NCBI RefSeq assembly: GCF_900100955.1
Contig: NZ_FNCC01000003.1
Span: 310,001 to 374,000, forward strand
Length of the DNA: 64,000 bases
DNA from: Lentzea fradiae
GTDB taxonomy: Bacteria > Actinomycetota > Actinomycetes > Mycobacteriales > Pseudonocardiaceae
Reading direction: 5' to 3'
Part shown: positions 15,327 through 22,789 of the stretch, one piece after another
Layout of the letters: each line of letters opens with the position of its first letter
Numbering within the stretch: the first letter of the stretch is position 1
The notes under the pieces: model-generated
Database searches by the model: none
Seen by the model: the letters and a program-made list of their open reading frames with translations, nothing else
What the model was told of the DNA's origin: nothing
Made by a program: the position numbers and the translations under genes

Positions 15327-16484
15327 GTGCAGTTCGGAGTGTTCTCGGTGAGCGACATCACCAGGGATCCGGTGAGCGGCGAGACCCCCAGCGAGGCCGA
15401 GCGGATCGACGCGATCGTGCGGATCGCGGAGAAGACCGAGGAGGTCGGGCTCGACGTGTTCGCGATCGGCGAGCACCACAACCCGCCGTTCTTCTCGTCG
15501 GCGCCAACCACGCTGCTCGCGCACATCGCCGCGAAGACCCAGCGGCTGATCGTCAGCACCGCGACGACGCTGATCACCACCAACGACCCGGTGCGCATCG
15601 CGGAGGAGTACGCGATGCTGCAGCACCTGGCGAAGGGCCGCATGGACCTGATGCTGGGCCGCGGCAACACCGCGCCGGTCTACCCGTGGTTCGGCCAGGA
15701 CATCCGGCAGAGCCTGCCGCTCGCGCTGGAGAACTACAACCTGCTGCACCGCTTGTGGCGCGAGGACGTCGTGGACTGGGAGGGCAAGTTCCGCACCCCG
15801 TTGCAGGGCTTCACCTCCACGCCGCGCCCGCTCGACGACGTGCCGCCGTTCGTGTGGCACGGCTCGATCCGCACGCCGGAGATCGCGGAGCAGGCCGCCT
15901 ACTACGGCGACGGCTTCTTCGCGAACAACATCTTCTGGCCGAAGGAGCACTACATGCGGCTGATCAAGTTCTACCGGCAGCGGTACGCGCACTACGGCCA
16001 CGGCACGGAGAAGCAGGCGATCGTCGGCCTCGGCGGCCAGGCGTACATCGCGAAGCGCTCGCAGGACGCGCTGAACGAGTTCCGCCCGTACTTCAACGAG
16101 GCCCCCGTCTACGGCCACGGCCCGAAGATGGAGGACTTCATGGAGATGACGCCGCTGTCGGTCGGCAGCCCGCAGGAGGTCATCGACAAGACGCTGACCT
16201 TCCGCGAGCACTTCGGCGACTACCAGCGCCAGATGTTCCTGATGGACCACGCCGGCCTGCCGCTCAAGACGGTGCTGAACCAGCTCGACCTGCTCGGCGA
16301 GGAGGTCGTCCCGGTGCTGCGCAAGGAGATCGAGTCGAGGCAGGACCCGCAGACCGCGAAGCCCCCGACGCACGCGGGCCGGGTCCGGGACAAGTACGGC
16401 GACCAGCCCGCCCGCCAGCCGCGGCCGAACGCCAACCGGGGTGACAACGTCACGGGCGGCTCGCCCTACCAGGACACGAAGTGA
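15327..16484 (+). CDS. LLM class flavin-dependent oxidoreductase (CE1758-type)
   Basis: The 385-residue protein is a bacterial-luciferase-like TIM barrel: MQFGVFSVSDITRDP, FAIGEHHNPPFFSSAPTTLLAHIAAKT, and RMDLMLGRGNTAPVYPWFGQDI. Such enzymes use FMNH2 and O2 to oxygenate a substrate; none is known for this subfamily. The GTG start follows GAAGGAGGCGGGG. The C-terminal 50 residues are charged and probably disordered (RVRDKYGDQPARQPRPN). It forms an operon with a MarR regulator (GTGA overlap) and an FMN reductase (ATGA overlap), which supplies the reduced flavin. I recall the same pairing in corynebacteria as the CE1758/CE1759 families. Confidence 0.88.
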   Translation: MQFGVFSVSDITRDPVSGETPSEAERIDAIVRIAEKTEEVGLDVFAIGEHHNPPFFSSAPTTLLAHIAAKTQRLIVSTATTLITTNDPVRIAEEYAMLQHLAKGRMDLMLGRGNTAPVYPWFGQDIRQSLPLALENYNLLHRLWREDVVDWEGKFRTPLQGFTSTPRPLDDVPPFVWHGSIRTPEIAEQAAYYGDGFFANNIFWPKEHYMRLIKFYRQRYAHYGHGTEKQAIVGLGGQAYIAKRSQDALNEFRPYFNEAPVYGHGPKMEDFMEMTPLSVGSPQEVIDKTLTFREHFGDYQRQMFLMDHAGLPLKTVLNQLDLLGEEVVPVLRKEIESRQDPQTAKPPTHAGRVRDKYGDQPARQPRPNANRGDNVTGGSPYQDTK

Positions 16485-16906
16485 CCCGTGCGAACGAGGC
16501 GTGGGAGTCCCTGATGAGGGCCTACGCCGTGCTGATGAAGCGGTTCAACGCGGAGGACGTGTGGGGCGACCTCACCATGCGGGAGTACGACGTGCTGTAC
16601 CAGCTGTCCAAATGCGACAGTCCACTTAGGATGAGTGAGCTGCACCGCCACGTGCTGCTGAGCCAGCCGGCCCTCTCCCGCATGGTGGACCGCCTGACCG
16701 AACGAAACCTGGTCGAACGCCACCCCGACCCGGGCGACCGCAGGGGCGTGCGCCTGTCACTCACCCCGGCAGGCCGCGAAACCCAACGCGCGATAGGCCG
16801 CCCCCACGCCCGCAGCGTCACCCGCGCGTTCAGCACCTTGACCGCGGAGGAGATCGACCAACTGGCAGTGATCACCCGCAAGCTGGCAGGGAACGAGGAG
16901 AAATGA
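16481..16906 (+). CDS. MarR family transcriptional regulator
   Basis: The 141-residue protein carries the MarR winged helix (LTMREYDVLYQLSKCDSPLRMSELHRHVLLSQPALSRMVDRLTERNLVERHPDPGDRRGVRLSLT), including the DRRGVR wing. It is coupled to the genes on both sides by four-base overlaps, so it is co-produced with the flavin enzymes. It most likely represses this operon until the substrate or an oxidant is sensed. A cysteine (KCDSP) lies at the start of helix 2 and could sense redox change, but this is speculative. Confidence 0.88.
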   Translation: MTRANEAWESLMRAYAVLMKRFNAEDVWGDLTMREYDVLYQLSKCDSPLRMSELHRHVLLSQPALSRMVDRLTERNLVERHPDPGDRRGVRLSLTPAGRETQRAIGRPHARSVTRAFSTLTAEEIDQLAVITRKLAGNEEK

Positions 16907-17571
16907 CCGCACAGTTCCGCCTGGTGGTGGTGTCGGCAGGCACCGGCGACCCGTCCTCCACCCGCCTGCTGGCCGACCGCCTGGCCCAACGCGTCACCGC
17001 GCTGGGCACCCGAAAACAACTGACGGTCTCCGTCCAGACCATCGAACTGCGCGAGCTGGCAGCAGAGATCGCGACAGCCCTGGTGTCGACCCACATCGGC
17101 GCCAAACTGCAGAACGCGATCACCACCCTGCACCACGCAGACGGCATCGTCGCAAGCACCCCCGTCTACAAGGCGGGCGCCAGCGGCCTGTTCACGTCGT
17201 TCTTCCAGATCCTCGACAACGACCTGCTGATCGCGAAACCGGTAGCGCTGGCCGCGACAGCCGGCACCGCACGCCACGCCCTCGTAGTGGACGACCAAAT
17301 GCGCGGCCTGTTCGCCTACCTGCGCACGATCGTGGTCCCGACTTCGCTCTTCGCCGCGACCGAAGACTGGACGGACAGCGCTCTGACCAAGCGCATCGAC
17401 CGCGCGGCACTGGAACTGGTGGCACTCATGGCCGCGGGCTTCGAGAAGACCGTCCGCGACGAGTCGTGGGACCGCTACCAGCACGAGTTCGGCAGCGCGG
17501 GCGGCACCGAACTGTCGATCGACCTCGACTCGGACCTGATGCGCCTGGCAGCAGGCGGCTCCGCCAACTAG
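16903..17571 (+). CDS. NAD(P)H-dependent FMN reductase (CE1759-type)
   Basis: The 222-residue protein has a flavodoxin-like fold: LVVVSAGTGDPSSTRLLADRLAQRV, then the flavin-site block GIVASTPVYKAGASGLFTSFFQILDNDLL and PVALAATAGTARHALVVDDQMR. It should reduce FMN with NAD(P)H to feed the luciferase-like monooxygenase encoded two genes upstream. The ATG at 16903 overlaps the MarR stop (ATGA). The 3' end overlaps the convergent XRE gene by four bases. Fit to the family is good over the full length. Confidence 0.85.
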   Translation: MTAQFRLVVVSAGTGDPSSTRLLADRLAQRVTALGTRKQLTVSVQTIELRELAAEIATALVSTHIGAKLQNAITTLHHADGIVASTPVYKAGASGLFTSFFQILDNDLLIAKPVALAATAGTARHALVVDDQMRGLFAYLRTIVVPTSLFAATEDWTDSALTKRIDRAALELVALMAAGFEKTVRDESWDRYQHEFGSAGGTELSIDLDSDLMRLAAGGSAN

Positions 17572-18449
17572 TGGTCACCGGTGCGCGCCCCGGTCCCGGC
17601 CGGGTCCGGGGTGCGCACCCTCACCCCGGTCCCGGTCAACCCTGTCTCGCCCACCCTCAGCGACCTCAACTGCTCTCCCGCCACTCCCCCTGGCACCGCC
17701 ACGAAGAACTGCAACCGCTGGAACCCGTCCTCACTGAACAGGTTCTGGCACAAGACCTCCACCACCCCGAGTCCGGAGTGGACGATCCTCTTGACCTCCC
17801 CCCGCCGGACAGCGACATCCCCGCTCTCCCACAGCGCGGCGAACTCAGCGCTGACCCCCCGAAGCCGACGAACCATCGCGGCAGCCCGCTCGGACGGCGC
17901 ACGCCGAGCCACGGCGGCACGCAGATCCGACACCATGACCTTCGAGTGGTGCGGGTGGTCCTCCTCGGGGTAGAGCCCACGAACCTCCGGTTCGGTGAAC
18001 CACCGCTCCAGGAAGCTGCCCGGCACCACAGGGCCGAGCAAAGCCGTGGCGAGCTGGTTCTGCACCAACGTCTCGTGCAGGTCGGTGATGATCCGTGCCG
18101 GTGTGCCGTCCAGCCGGTCCAGCAACGCGAGCATCGCGGGTGGCACGTGGGCCGAGGCGCCGTGCGGCGGCGGTGCCGGTCTGCCGGCGAGGTGGAACAG
18201 GTGGTCGCGTTCGTCGTCGCCGAGCCGCAACGCCCGTGCCAGCGCGACGAGCATCTGCCCTGACGGCTGGGCGCCCCGGCCGCGTTCCAGCTCGATGTAG
18301 TAGTCGACGGACGCCCCAGCCAGCTGCGCCACCTCGTCGCGGCGCAGTCCCGGCACCCGGCGGCGTGCGCCCGCGGGCAGGTTCACGTCCGCGGGCGTGA
18401 TGCGGGCGCGCCGCGACTGCAGGAACAGGCCGAGCTCCGCGAGATCCAC
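17568..18449 (-). CDS. XRE family regulator with MmyB-like ligand-binding domain
   Basis: The 293-residue protein has an N-terminal helix-turn-helix (ELGLFLQSRRARITPADVNL, GLRRDEVAQLAGASVDYYIELERGRGAQPSGQMLVALARALRL). A PAS-like MmyB C-terminal domain follows (ARIITDLHETLVQNQLATALLG, LRAAVARRAPSERAAAMVRRL). This architecture is very common in actinomycetes, usually next to a divergently transcribed oxidoreductase it controls. Here the divergent neighbour is a small tautomerase. A direct repeat (18467-18491) upstream of its start may be its binding site. Residues 270-293 are a low-complexity tail. Confidence 0.85.
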   Translation of the reverse strand: MDLAELGLFLQSRRARITPADVNLPAGARRRVPGLRRDEVAQLAGASVDYYIELERGRGAQPSGQMLVALARALRLGDDERDHLFHLAGRPAPPPHGASAHVPPAMLALLDRLDGTPARIITDLHETLVQNQLATALLGPVVPGSFLERWFTEPEVRGLYPEEDHPHHSKVMVSDLRAAVARRAPSERAAAMVRRLRGVSAEFAALWESGDVAVRRGEVKRIVHSGLGVVEVLCQNLFSEDGFQRLQFFVAVPGGVAGEQLRSLRVGETGLTGTGVRVRTPDPAGTGARTGDH

Positions 18450-18466
18450 CCGGCCAGTCTGCGCGA

Positions 18467-18491
18467 CCAGGGGACGTTCAGCCAGGGGACG
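18467..18491. repeat. Direct repeat CCAGGGGACG, two copies 15 bp apart
   Basis: CCAGGGGACG occurs at 18467-18476 and 18482-18491, just upstream of the minus-strand XRE gene and about 80 bases before the tautomerase start. Tandem 10-mers at 1.5 helical turns could be an operator for the XRE regulator; there is no further support. Confidence 0.4.
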
Positions 18492-18571
18492 CCAACCCCC
18501 GGGTCAACGGCAACTGGTCGCCTCTCCCGCGGCCGGAGAGGCTGGGAGCACGCAACGAAAGGAACAGCACC

Positions 18572-18790
18572 ATGCCGTTCGCCAACCTGAAGGTCCCCGC
18601 GGGCACGCTGTCGGCGGAGCAGAAGCGGACCCTCGTCGAGAAGGTCACCGACCTCTACGCCGACACGTTCGCCGAGAAGTTCGGTGACGCCGTGCGCGAC
18701 AACACGATGGTCCTCGTCGAGGAGGTCGCCGACGGCGGCTGGGGCATCCGGGGCGAGGTCCTCACCCTCGCCGTGCTCGAAGGGCGGTGA
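18572..18790 (+). CDS. Tautomerase family protein (4-oxalocrotonate tautomerase-like)
   Basis: The 72-residue protein begins MPFANLKVPAGTLSAEQKRTLVEKVTDLYADTF. Proline directly follows Met and would be the N-terminal catalytic base after Met removal, as in 4-oxalocrotonate tautomerase. The helix and the second strand (TMVLVEEVADGGWGIRGEVLTLA) complete the short beta-alpha-beta fold. Proteins of this type keto-enol isomerise 2-oxo acids; the real substrate is unknown. The gene is divergent from the XRE regulator and is followed by a strong terminator hairpin, so it is transcribed alone. Confidence 0.85.
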   Translation: MPFANLKVPAGTLSAEQKRTLVEKVTDLYADTFAEKFGDAVRDNTMVLVEEVADGGWGIRGEVLTLAVLEGR

Positions 18791-18799
18791 CGCGGGGTG

Positions 18800-18835
18800 G
18801 GCGGCGCCGGTGCCGGGTCGGGCACCGGCGCCGCC
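18800..18835. terminator. 15-bp hairpin with two more partial repeats
   Basis: GGCGGCGCCGGTGCC (18800-18814) pairs perfectly with 18821-18835 around a six-base loop, between the converging tautomerase and SDR genes. The arm sequence ACCGGCGCCGCC recurs twice more before about 18880, giving alternative pairings. It probably serves as a bidirectional terminator. Confidence 0.7.
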
Positions 18836-18920
18836 TTCCCGGACAAGCACCGGCGCCGCCATGCCGGACCGGCGCCGCCACACCCGGCCGGGTGCAGCAC
18901 CGGTCAGCCGCGGCACCCGA

Positions 18921-19706
18921 TCAAGCCCCGGCACCACCGTCAACCGGCAGGATCGCGCCGGTCACCATCGAGGCACGGTCGCTGAGCAGCCACGCCGCCG
19001 CCTCGGCGACCTCACGCGGCTGTGCCATGCGGCCCAGCGGGGTGGTGCTGGTGATGTGGTCGCGGATGCCGGGCATGGCCGCGTCCCACTCGTCGATCAT
19101 GGCGGTCGCGGTGCCGCCGGGGGTGATGCCGTTGACCCGGATGCCGTCCTTGGCCCAGGTCACGGCCGCGCTCTCGGTGAGGCTGTTCAGGGCGCGCTTC
19201 ATGGCGCCGTAGGCGGGCAGGACGGGGTTCGCGCGGCGGCTGCCGATGCTGGAGGTGTTGACGATCGCGCCGCCGCGGCCGGTGCGGCGCATGAGGGCGT
19301 GCTCGGCGTTCATGGCCGTCCAGTGGCCGCGGAAGTTGACCGCGAACTGCTGGTCGATCTCCTCGTCTGCGGTCTGGTCGAGCGGGCCGGGCGACTGGAT
19401 CGCCGCGCCGTTGTTGAACGCGCCGTCGAGGCGTCCGTGCAGTTCCTCGACCTTGCCGACGGCCGCGCGGACGCTCTCGGAGTCGGCGAGGTCGACGGCG
19501 ACCGAGTCGGCGACGCCGCCGCTGTCCCTGATCTCCTTCACGATCGTGTCGAGGCTGTGGGTGTCGCGTGCGGCCAGCACGATGGCGGCGCCTTCCTCGG
19601 CGAAGAGGCGGGCGGCGGCCTCGCCGATCCCGCGGCTCGCGCCGGTGACGAAGACGACCTTGCCGGTCAGCAGGCCGATGGACTGGGTCTTGTCGTTGGT
19701 GGACAT
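18921..19706 (-). CDS. Short-chain dehydrogenase/reductase
   Basis: The 261-residue classical SDR has the cofactor motif VTGASRGIGEAAARLFAEEG, NNGAA (structural), Ser in VNTSSIGS, and the catalytic pair in LPAYGAMKRAL (Tyr-x-x-x-Lys). The C-terminal end VTGAILPVDGGAGA is typical of FabG-like oxidoreductases. It should reduce a ketone or oxidise an alcohol with NAD(P). The start ATG at 19706 was chosen because homology begins there; a much longer upstream frame is an artefact. It is divergent from an XRE/MmyB regulator 85 bases away, the usual arrangement for regulator and target. Confidence 0.9.
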   Translation of the reverse strand: MSTNDKTQSIGLLTGKVVFVTGASRGIGEAAARLFAEEGAAIVLAARDTHSLDTIVKEIRDSGGVADSVAVDLADSESVRAAVGKVEELHGRLDGAFNNGAAIQSPGPLDQTADEEIDQQFAVNFRGHWTAMNAEHALMRRTGRGGAIVNTSSIGSRRANPVLPAYGAMKRALNSLTESAAVTWAKDGIRVNGITPGGTATAMIDEWDAAMPGIRDHITSTTPLGRMAQPREVAEAAAWLLSDRASMVTGAILPVDGGAGA

Positions 19707-19791
19707 GACTCCAGGGTTGACGCCACCGGGAACCGGATACAGGTACAAGCGGTACCAGGTTGGGGCGGCGCCCGGCGGGAATACTTCAGGC

Positions 19792-20634
19792 ATGGACAAA
19801 CAGCAGCTCGCGGAGTTCCTCCGCAGCCGTCGTGAACGGCTGCGGCCCGAGGACGTCGGCCTGCCTTCTGGTCCACGCCGCCGCACGCCCGGCCTGCGCC
19901 GCGAGGAGGTGGCGGTCCTCGCGCACATCTCCACCGAGTACTACGTGCGCCTCGAACAGGGCCGCGCGCCGCGGCCGTCGGGCGAGGTCCTCGCGGGGCT
20001 GGCGAGCGCGTTGCTGCTCACCGACGCCGAGTCGGACCACCTGCACGTCCTCGCCGGCACCGCGCCCACCCGGTCCGGGCTGCACCGCCGTGACGTCCGG
20101 CCGAGCATCCTCACGCTGCTCGACCGGCTGCCGCAGACGGCGGGGATGGTCATCTCCGCGATGTTCGAGGTGCTGGCGTGCAACGACCTCGCGGCCGCGT
20201 TGCTGGAGGACTTCCGCGAGCTCGCCCCGCGCGACCGCAACCTCGCGCGCCGCGCGTTCCTCGGCACCGGCCAGGTCATGTACGGGGTCTCCGACGTGGC
20301 GGAGTTCCGGCATCACGTCGTCATGCGGCTCCGGTCGGCCGTCGCCCGCTACCCGTCCGACCCGGCGATCTCCGGTCTCGTCGAGGAGCTGCTCGACGGC
20401 AGCCCCGAGTTCGCGCGGTTGTGGGGGCGGCACGACGTGCAGGGCGCGACGGTGCTCAGGAAGTCGTTCGAGCACCCGCTGGTCGGGAAGGTCACCGTGG
20501 ACTGCGACGCGCTGACCCTCGTCGAGAGCGACCAGCACCTGGTGCTCTACACCGCCCCTGCCGGTTCGCGTGACGCCGAGGCGCTCGCGCTGCTGAACGT
20601 GGTCGGGGCTCAGACCTTCGACACCGCGCCCTGA
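19792..20634 (+). CDS. XRE family regulator with MmyB-like domain
   Basis: The 280-residue protein starts MDKQQLAEFLRSRRERLRPEDVGL. It has the helix-turn-helix block GLRREEVAVLAHISTEYYVRLEQGRAPRPSGEVLAGLASAL and then a MmyB-type domain (AGMVISAMFEVLACNDLAAALLEDF, LWGRHDVQGATVLRKSFEHPLVGKVTVDCDALTL). The gap to the divergent SDR contains repeated GGTAC half sites (GATACAGGTACAAGCGGTACC around 19735-19757), a candidate shared operator. It most likely controls the SDR gene in response to a small ligand. Its end overlaps the convergent HxlR gene by 25 bases. Confidence 0.87.
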   Translation: MDKQQLAEFLRSRRERLRPEDVGLPSGPRRRTPGLRREEVAVLAHISTEYYVRLEQGRAPRPSGEVLAGLASALLLTDAESDHLHVLAGTAPTRSGLHRRDVRPSILTLLDRLPQTAGMVISAMFEVLACNDLAAALLEDFRELAPRDRNLARRAFLGTGQVMYGVSDVAEFRHHVVMRLRSAVARYPSDPAISGLVEELLDGSPEFARLWGRHDVQGATVLRKSFEHPLVGKVTVDCDALTLVESDQHLVLYTAPAGSRDAEALALLNVVGAQTFDTAP

Positions 20635-20996
20635 GCCTCGTCGTACTCGCGCTGGCAGCGCTGGATCTGCTCGCTGTGCTCGACGGTCCACGTCTGGAGG
20701 TGCGCGAACGGGACGCGCAACGACTCCCCCAGCGGCGTCAGCGAGTACACGACGCCCACCGGCGAGGTGGGCAGCACGGTGCGCCGGATCATGCCGTTGC
20801 GCTCCAGGCGCCGCAGCGTCTGGGTCAGCACGCGCTGCGTGATACCGCGGAGCCGGCGTTTCAGCTCGTTGAACCTGGTCGGCTCGACCAGCACGGCCAT
20901 CGCCATCATCGACCACTTGTCGGCGATCTGGTCGAGGATCGGCCTGCTCGGACAGTCGGGGTCGAACACGATCCCCTCGGACGCGGCTTCGGTCAC
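20610..20996 (-). CDS. HxlR family transcriptional regulator
   Basis: The 128-residue protein has the HxlR winged helix: CPSRPILDQIADKWSMMAMAVLVEPTRFNELKRRLRGITQRVLTQTLRRLERNGMIRRTVLPTSPVGVVYSLTPLGESL. The N-terminal cysteine in DPDCP is the position used for thiol sensing in several HxlR proteins (YodB, HypR). GTG start at 20996. A TAGGTAT-N7-ATACCTA inverted repeat lies about 65 bases upstream and fits an autoregulatory operator. No obvious divergent oxidoreductase target lies next to it; the divergent gene is the DauR-like regulator. Confidence 0.85.
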   Translation of the reverse strand: MTEAASEGIVFDPDCPSRPILDQIADKWSMMAMAVLVEPTRFNELKRRLRGITQRVLTQTLRRLERNGMIRRTVLPTSPVGVVYSLTPLGESLRVPFAHLQTWTVEHSEQIQRCQREYDEAQGAVSKV

Positions 20997-21061
20997 AGCG
21001 GTGTCCTCTCCACATCGCCGAAAGAGCGTTTCCCGCGCGAGGCTAGCACCGGAATTGACCC

Positions 21062-21082
21062 TAGGTATCTGACGAATACCTA
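21062..21082. promoter_or_regulatory. Inverted repeat upstream of the HxlR gene
   Basis: TAGGTAT (21062-21068), a 7-base spacer, and ATACCTA (21076-21082) form a perfect 7-7-7 repeat. Its AT-rich character stands out from the surroundings, and the geometry fits a winged-helix dimer such as HxlR. Confidence 0.55.
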
Positions 21083-21212
21083 ACTTTCACCTCCGCCGAG
21101 CGGCCCCGTCGCGTGGCGTCACCCGCTCAGGACACCCCGACGTGGCGCGCCCACCAGGTTCGTGTGACACTCCGTCCAGCAACTGACAGTTTGTCCAGCC
21201 CTGGAGGACACC

Positions 21213-21875
21213 GTGCCCGGACCCGGCAGCACCGCGGACGCGGTCTTCGCCGCGCTGACCCCCGTGATCGAGGGGCTCGCGGCGACGTTCGGCCGCAGCT
21301 GCGAGGTGGTGCTGCACGACTACCGCGACCCCGAGCGGTCGGTCGTCGCCGTGGCGGGCTCGGTCACCGGCCGGCAGCCCGGCGACGCGATGAGCGAGAT
21401 CGGCCTGCGCGTCCTCGCCGCCGGTGACGACGCCCGCAACGAGGTCGGCTACGTCACCCGCGCGCAGGACGGACGGCTGCTCAAGTGCACGACGCTGCCT
21501 TTGCGTGATGTTGACGGCATGTTGATTGGAGCTTTATGCGTCAACATTGACATGACGTCAATCAACCGTGCAGCTGGTGTGTTGACTGATCTACTCGGCC
21601 TGTCGACAGTGGACGAATCAACGTCCAACGTGACGACCAACTTCTCCGGCGACCTCGATCAAGTCGTCGACTCCCTCATCGAGCGGGCCGAACGCGCCCA
21701 CGCCGTGCCCGTGACGGCGCTGGGCCGTGAGGAGCGGGTCGCGCTCGTCCGGTCACTGCACGACGCCGGCGTCTTCAGCCTGCGCGGAGCGCCGGGACGG
21801 ATCGCGAAGCGCCTGGGGATCTCCCGCACCGGCCTCTACAACGACCTCGCCGAACTGAAGAAGGACAAGCCGTGA
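21213..21875 (+). CDS. DauR-like regulator (YheO-like PAS domain plus HTH)
   Basis: The 220-residue protein has an N-terminal YheO-like PAS domain (FAALTPVIEGLAATFGRSCEVVLHDYRDPERSVVAVAGSVTGR, DGRLLKCTTLPLRDVDGMLIGALCVNID). Its C-terminal helix-turn-helix is FSLRGAPGRIAKRLGISRTGLYNDLAELK. DauR of Pseudomonas represses D-arginine catabolism. Here the next two genes are an ornithine cyclodeaminase-family enzyme and a D-threonine-aldolase-like enzyme, so control of a D-amino acid or related pathway is likely. GTG start; its stop overlaps the next gene. Codons for residues 98-135 are strikingly AT-rich and include TTA at 21534-21536, unlike the rest of the gene. A GACA-GTT-TGTC repeat near 21185 may be an operator. 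Confidence 0.8.
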   Translation: MPGPGSTADAVFAALTPVIEGLAATFGRSCEVVLHDYRDPERSVVAVAGSVTGRQPGDAMSEIGLRVLAAGDDARNEVGYVTRAQDGRLLKCTTLPLRDVDGMLIGALCVNIDMTSINRAAGVLTDLLGLSTVDESTSNVTTNFSGDLDQVVDSLIERAERAHAVPVTALGREERVALVRSLHDAGVFSLRGAPGRIAKRLGISRTGLYNDLAELKKDKP

Positions 21876-22789
21876 CCCCCGTGTTCCTCAGCGAGTCGGA
21901 GTCGGCGGCCCTCGTCGACGACGAGCTCGCGCTGGCCGCCGCCCGCGAGGCGTTCCTGGCCGCCGCCACCGGCTCGATCTTCCCGGTCGTGATCGGGCAC
22001 TCGTCGACGCCGGGCACCCGGTTCAGCCTGAAGTCCGGTGCCGCGGGCGACCTCGTCGGAGTGAAGGTCGGCAGCTTCTGGCCGGGCAACGTCGACCTGC
22101 CGCGGCACGGCTCCACGATCGTGCTGCTCGACCCGGCCACCGGCAGGCTCGCCGCCGTCGTCGAGGCCGCCGCGGCCAACGGCTACCGCACCGCCGCGGC
22201 CGACGCGCTCGCCGTCGGCACGCTGGCCCGCGCGGACTCCCGCACGCTGACCGTGGTCGGCACGGGGCACCAGGCGGTGCACGAGGTCCGCGCCGTCAGC
22301 CGGGTGCGGCCGATCGAGCGGGTCCTCGTCGTCGGCAGGCGGGCGGAGGCCGCCCGGTCGTTCGCCGCCGAGGTCACCGCCGTGACCGGACTGGCGGCCG
22401 AACCGGTGGACGTCCAGGCCGGGGTGTCCGCCGCCGACGTGCTCGTGACGGCGACGACCTCCCGTGAACCGCTGTTCGACGCGAGCTGGGTCAAGCCCGG
22501 CACGCACGTCTCCGCGATGGGCGCGGACGGTCCCGGCAAGCAGGAGCTGCCCGTCGAGCTGTACGAGCGGGCGTCGTTGTTCTGCGACCTGCCGCAGCAG
22601 TCGAGCTCGATCGGCGAGTTCCAGCACACGTCCGTCGTGCCGGTGGCGCTCGGCGCGGTGCTCGCCGGTGAGGCCGCCGGTCGCGCGTCGGACGACGACG
22701 TGACGGTGTTCGACAGCTCCGGTTTCGCCCTGCAAGACCTCACCCTCGCCGCCGCGCTGCTGCGCCGTGCCTCAGGAGAAGCCCGATGA
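21872..22789 (+). CDS. Ornithine cyclodeaminase / mu-crystallin family protein
   Basis: The 305-residue protein shows the family blocks: FSLKSGAAGDLVGVKVGSFWPGN (substrate site with Lys), TIVLLDPATGRLAAVVEA, the NAD(P) motif LTVVGTGHQAVHEVRAVSRVRPIERVLVVGR, and GTHVSAMGADGPGKQELP. Members include ornithine cyclodeaminase, L-alanine dehydrogenase, ketimine reductases and DauB (arginine dehydrogenase). The adjacent DauR-like regulator favours an amino-acid dehydrogenase or imine reductase. GTG start overlapping the regulator stop; the stop overlaps the next gene (ATGA), so the three form one translationally coupled operon. Substrate not determinable from sequence. Confidence 0.85.
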   Translation: MTPVFLSESESAALVDDELALAAAREAFLAAATGSIFPVVIGHSSTPGTRFSLKSGAAGDLVGVKVGSFWPGNVDLPRHGSTIVLLDPATGRLAAVVEAAAANGYRTAAADALAVGTLARADSRTLTVVGTGHQAVHEVRAVSRVRPIERVLVVGRRAEAARSFAAEVTAVTGLAAEPVDVQAGVSAADVLVTATTSREPLFDASWVKPGTHVSAMGADGPGKQELPVELYERASLFCDLPQQSSSIGEFQHTSVVPVALGAVLAGEAAGRASDDDVTVFDSSGFALQDLTLAAALLRRASGEAR

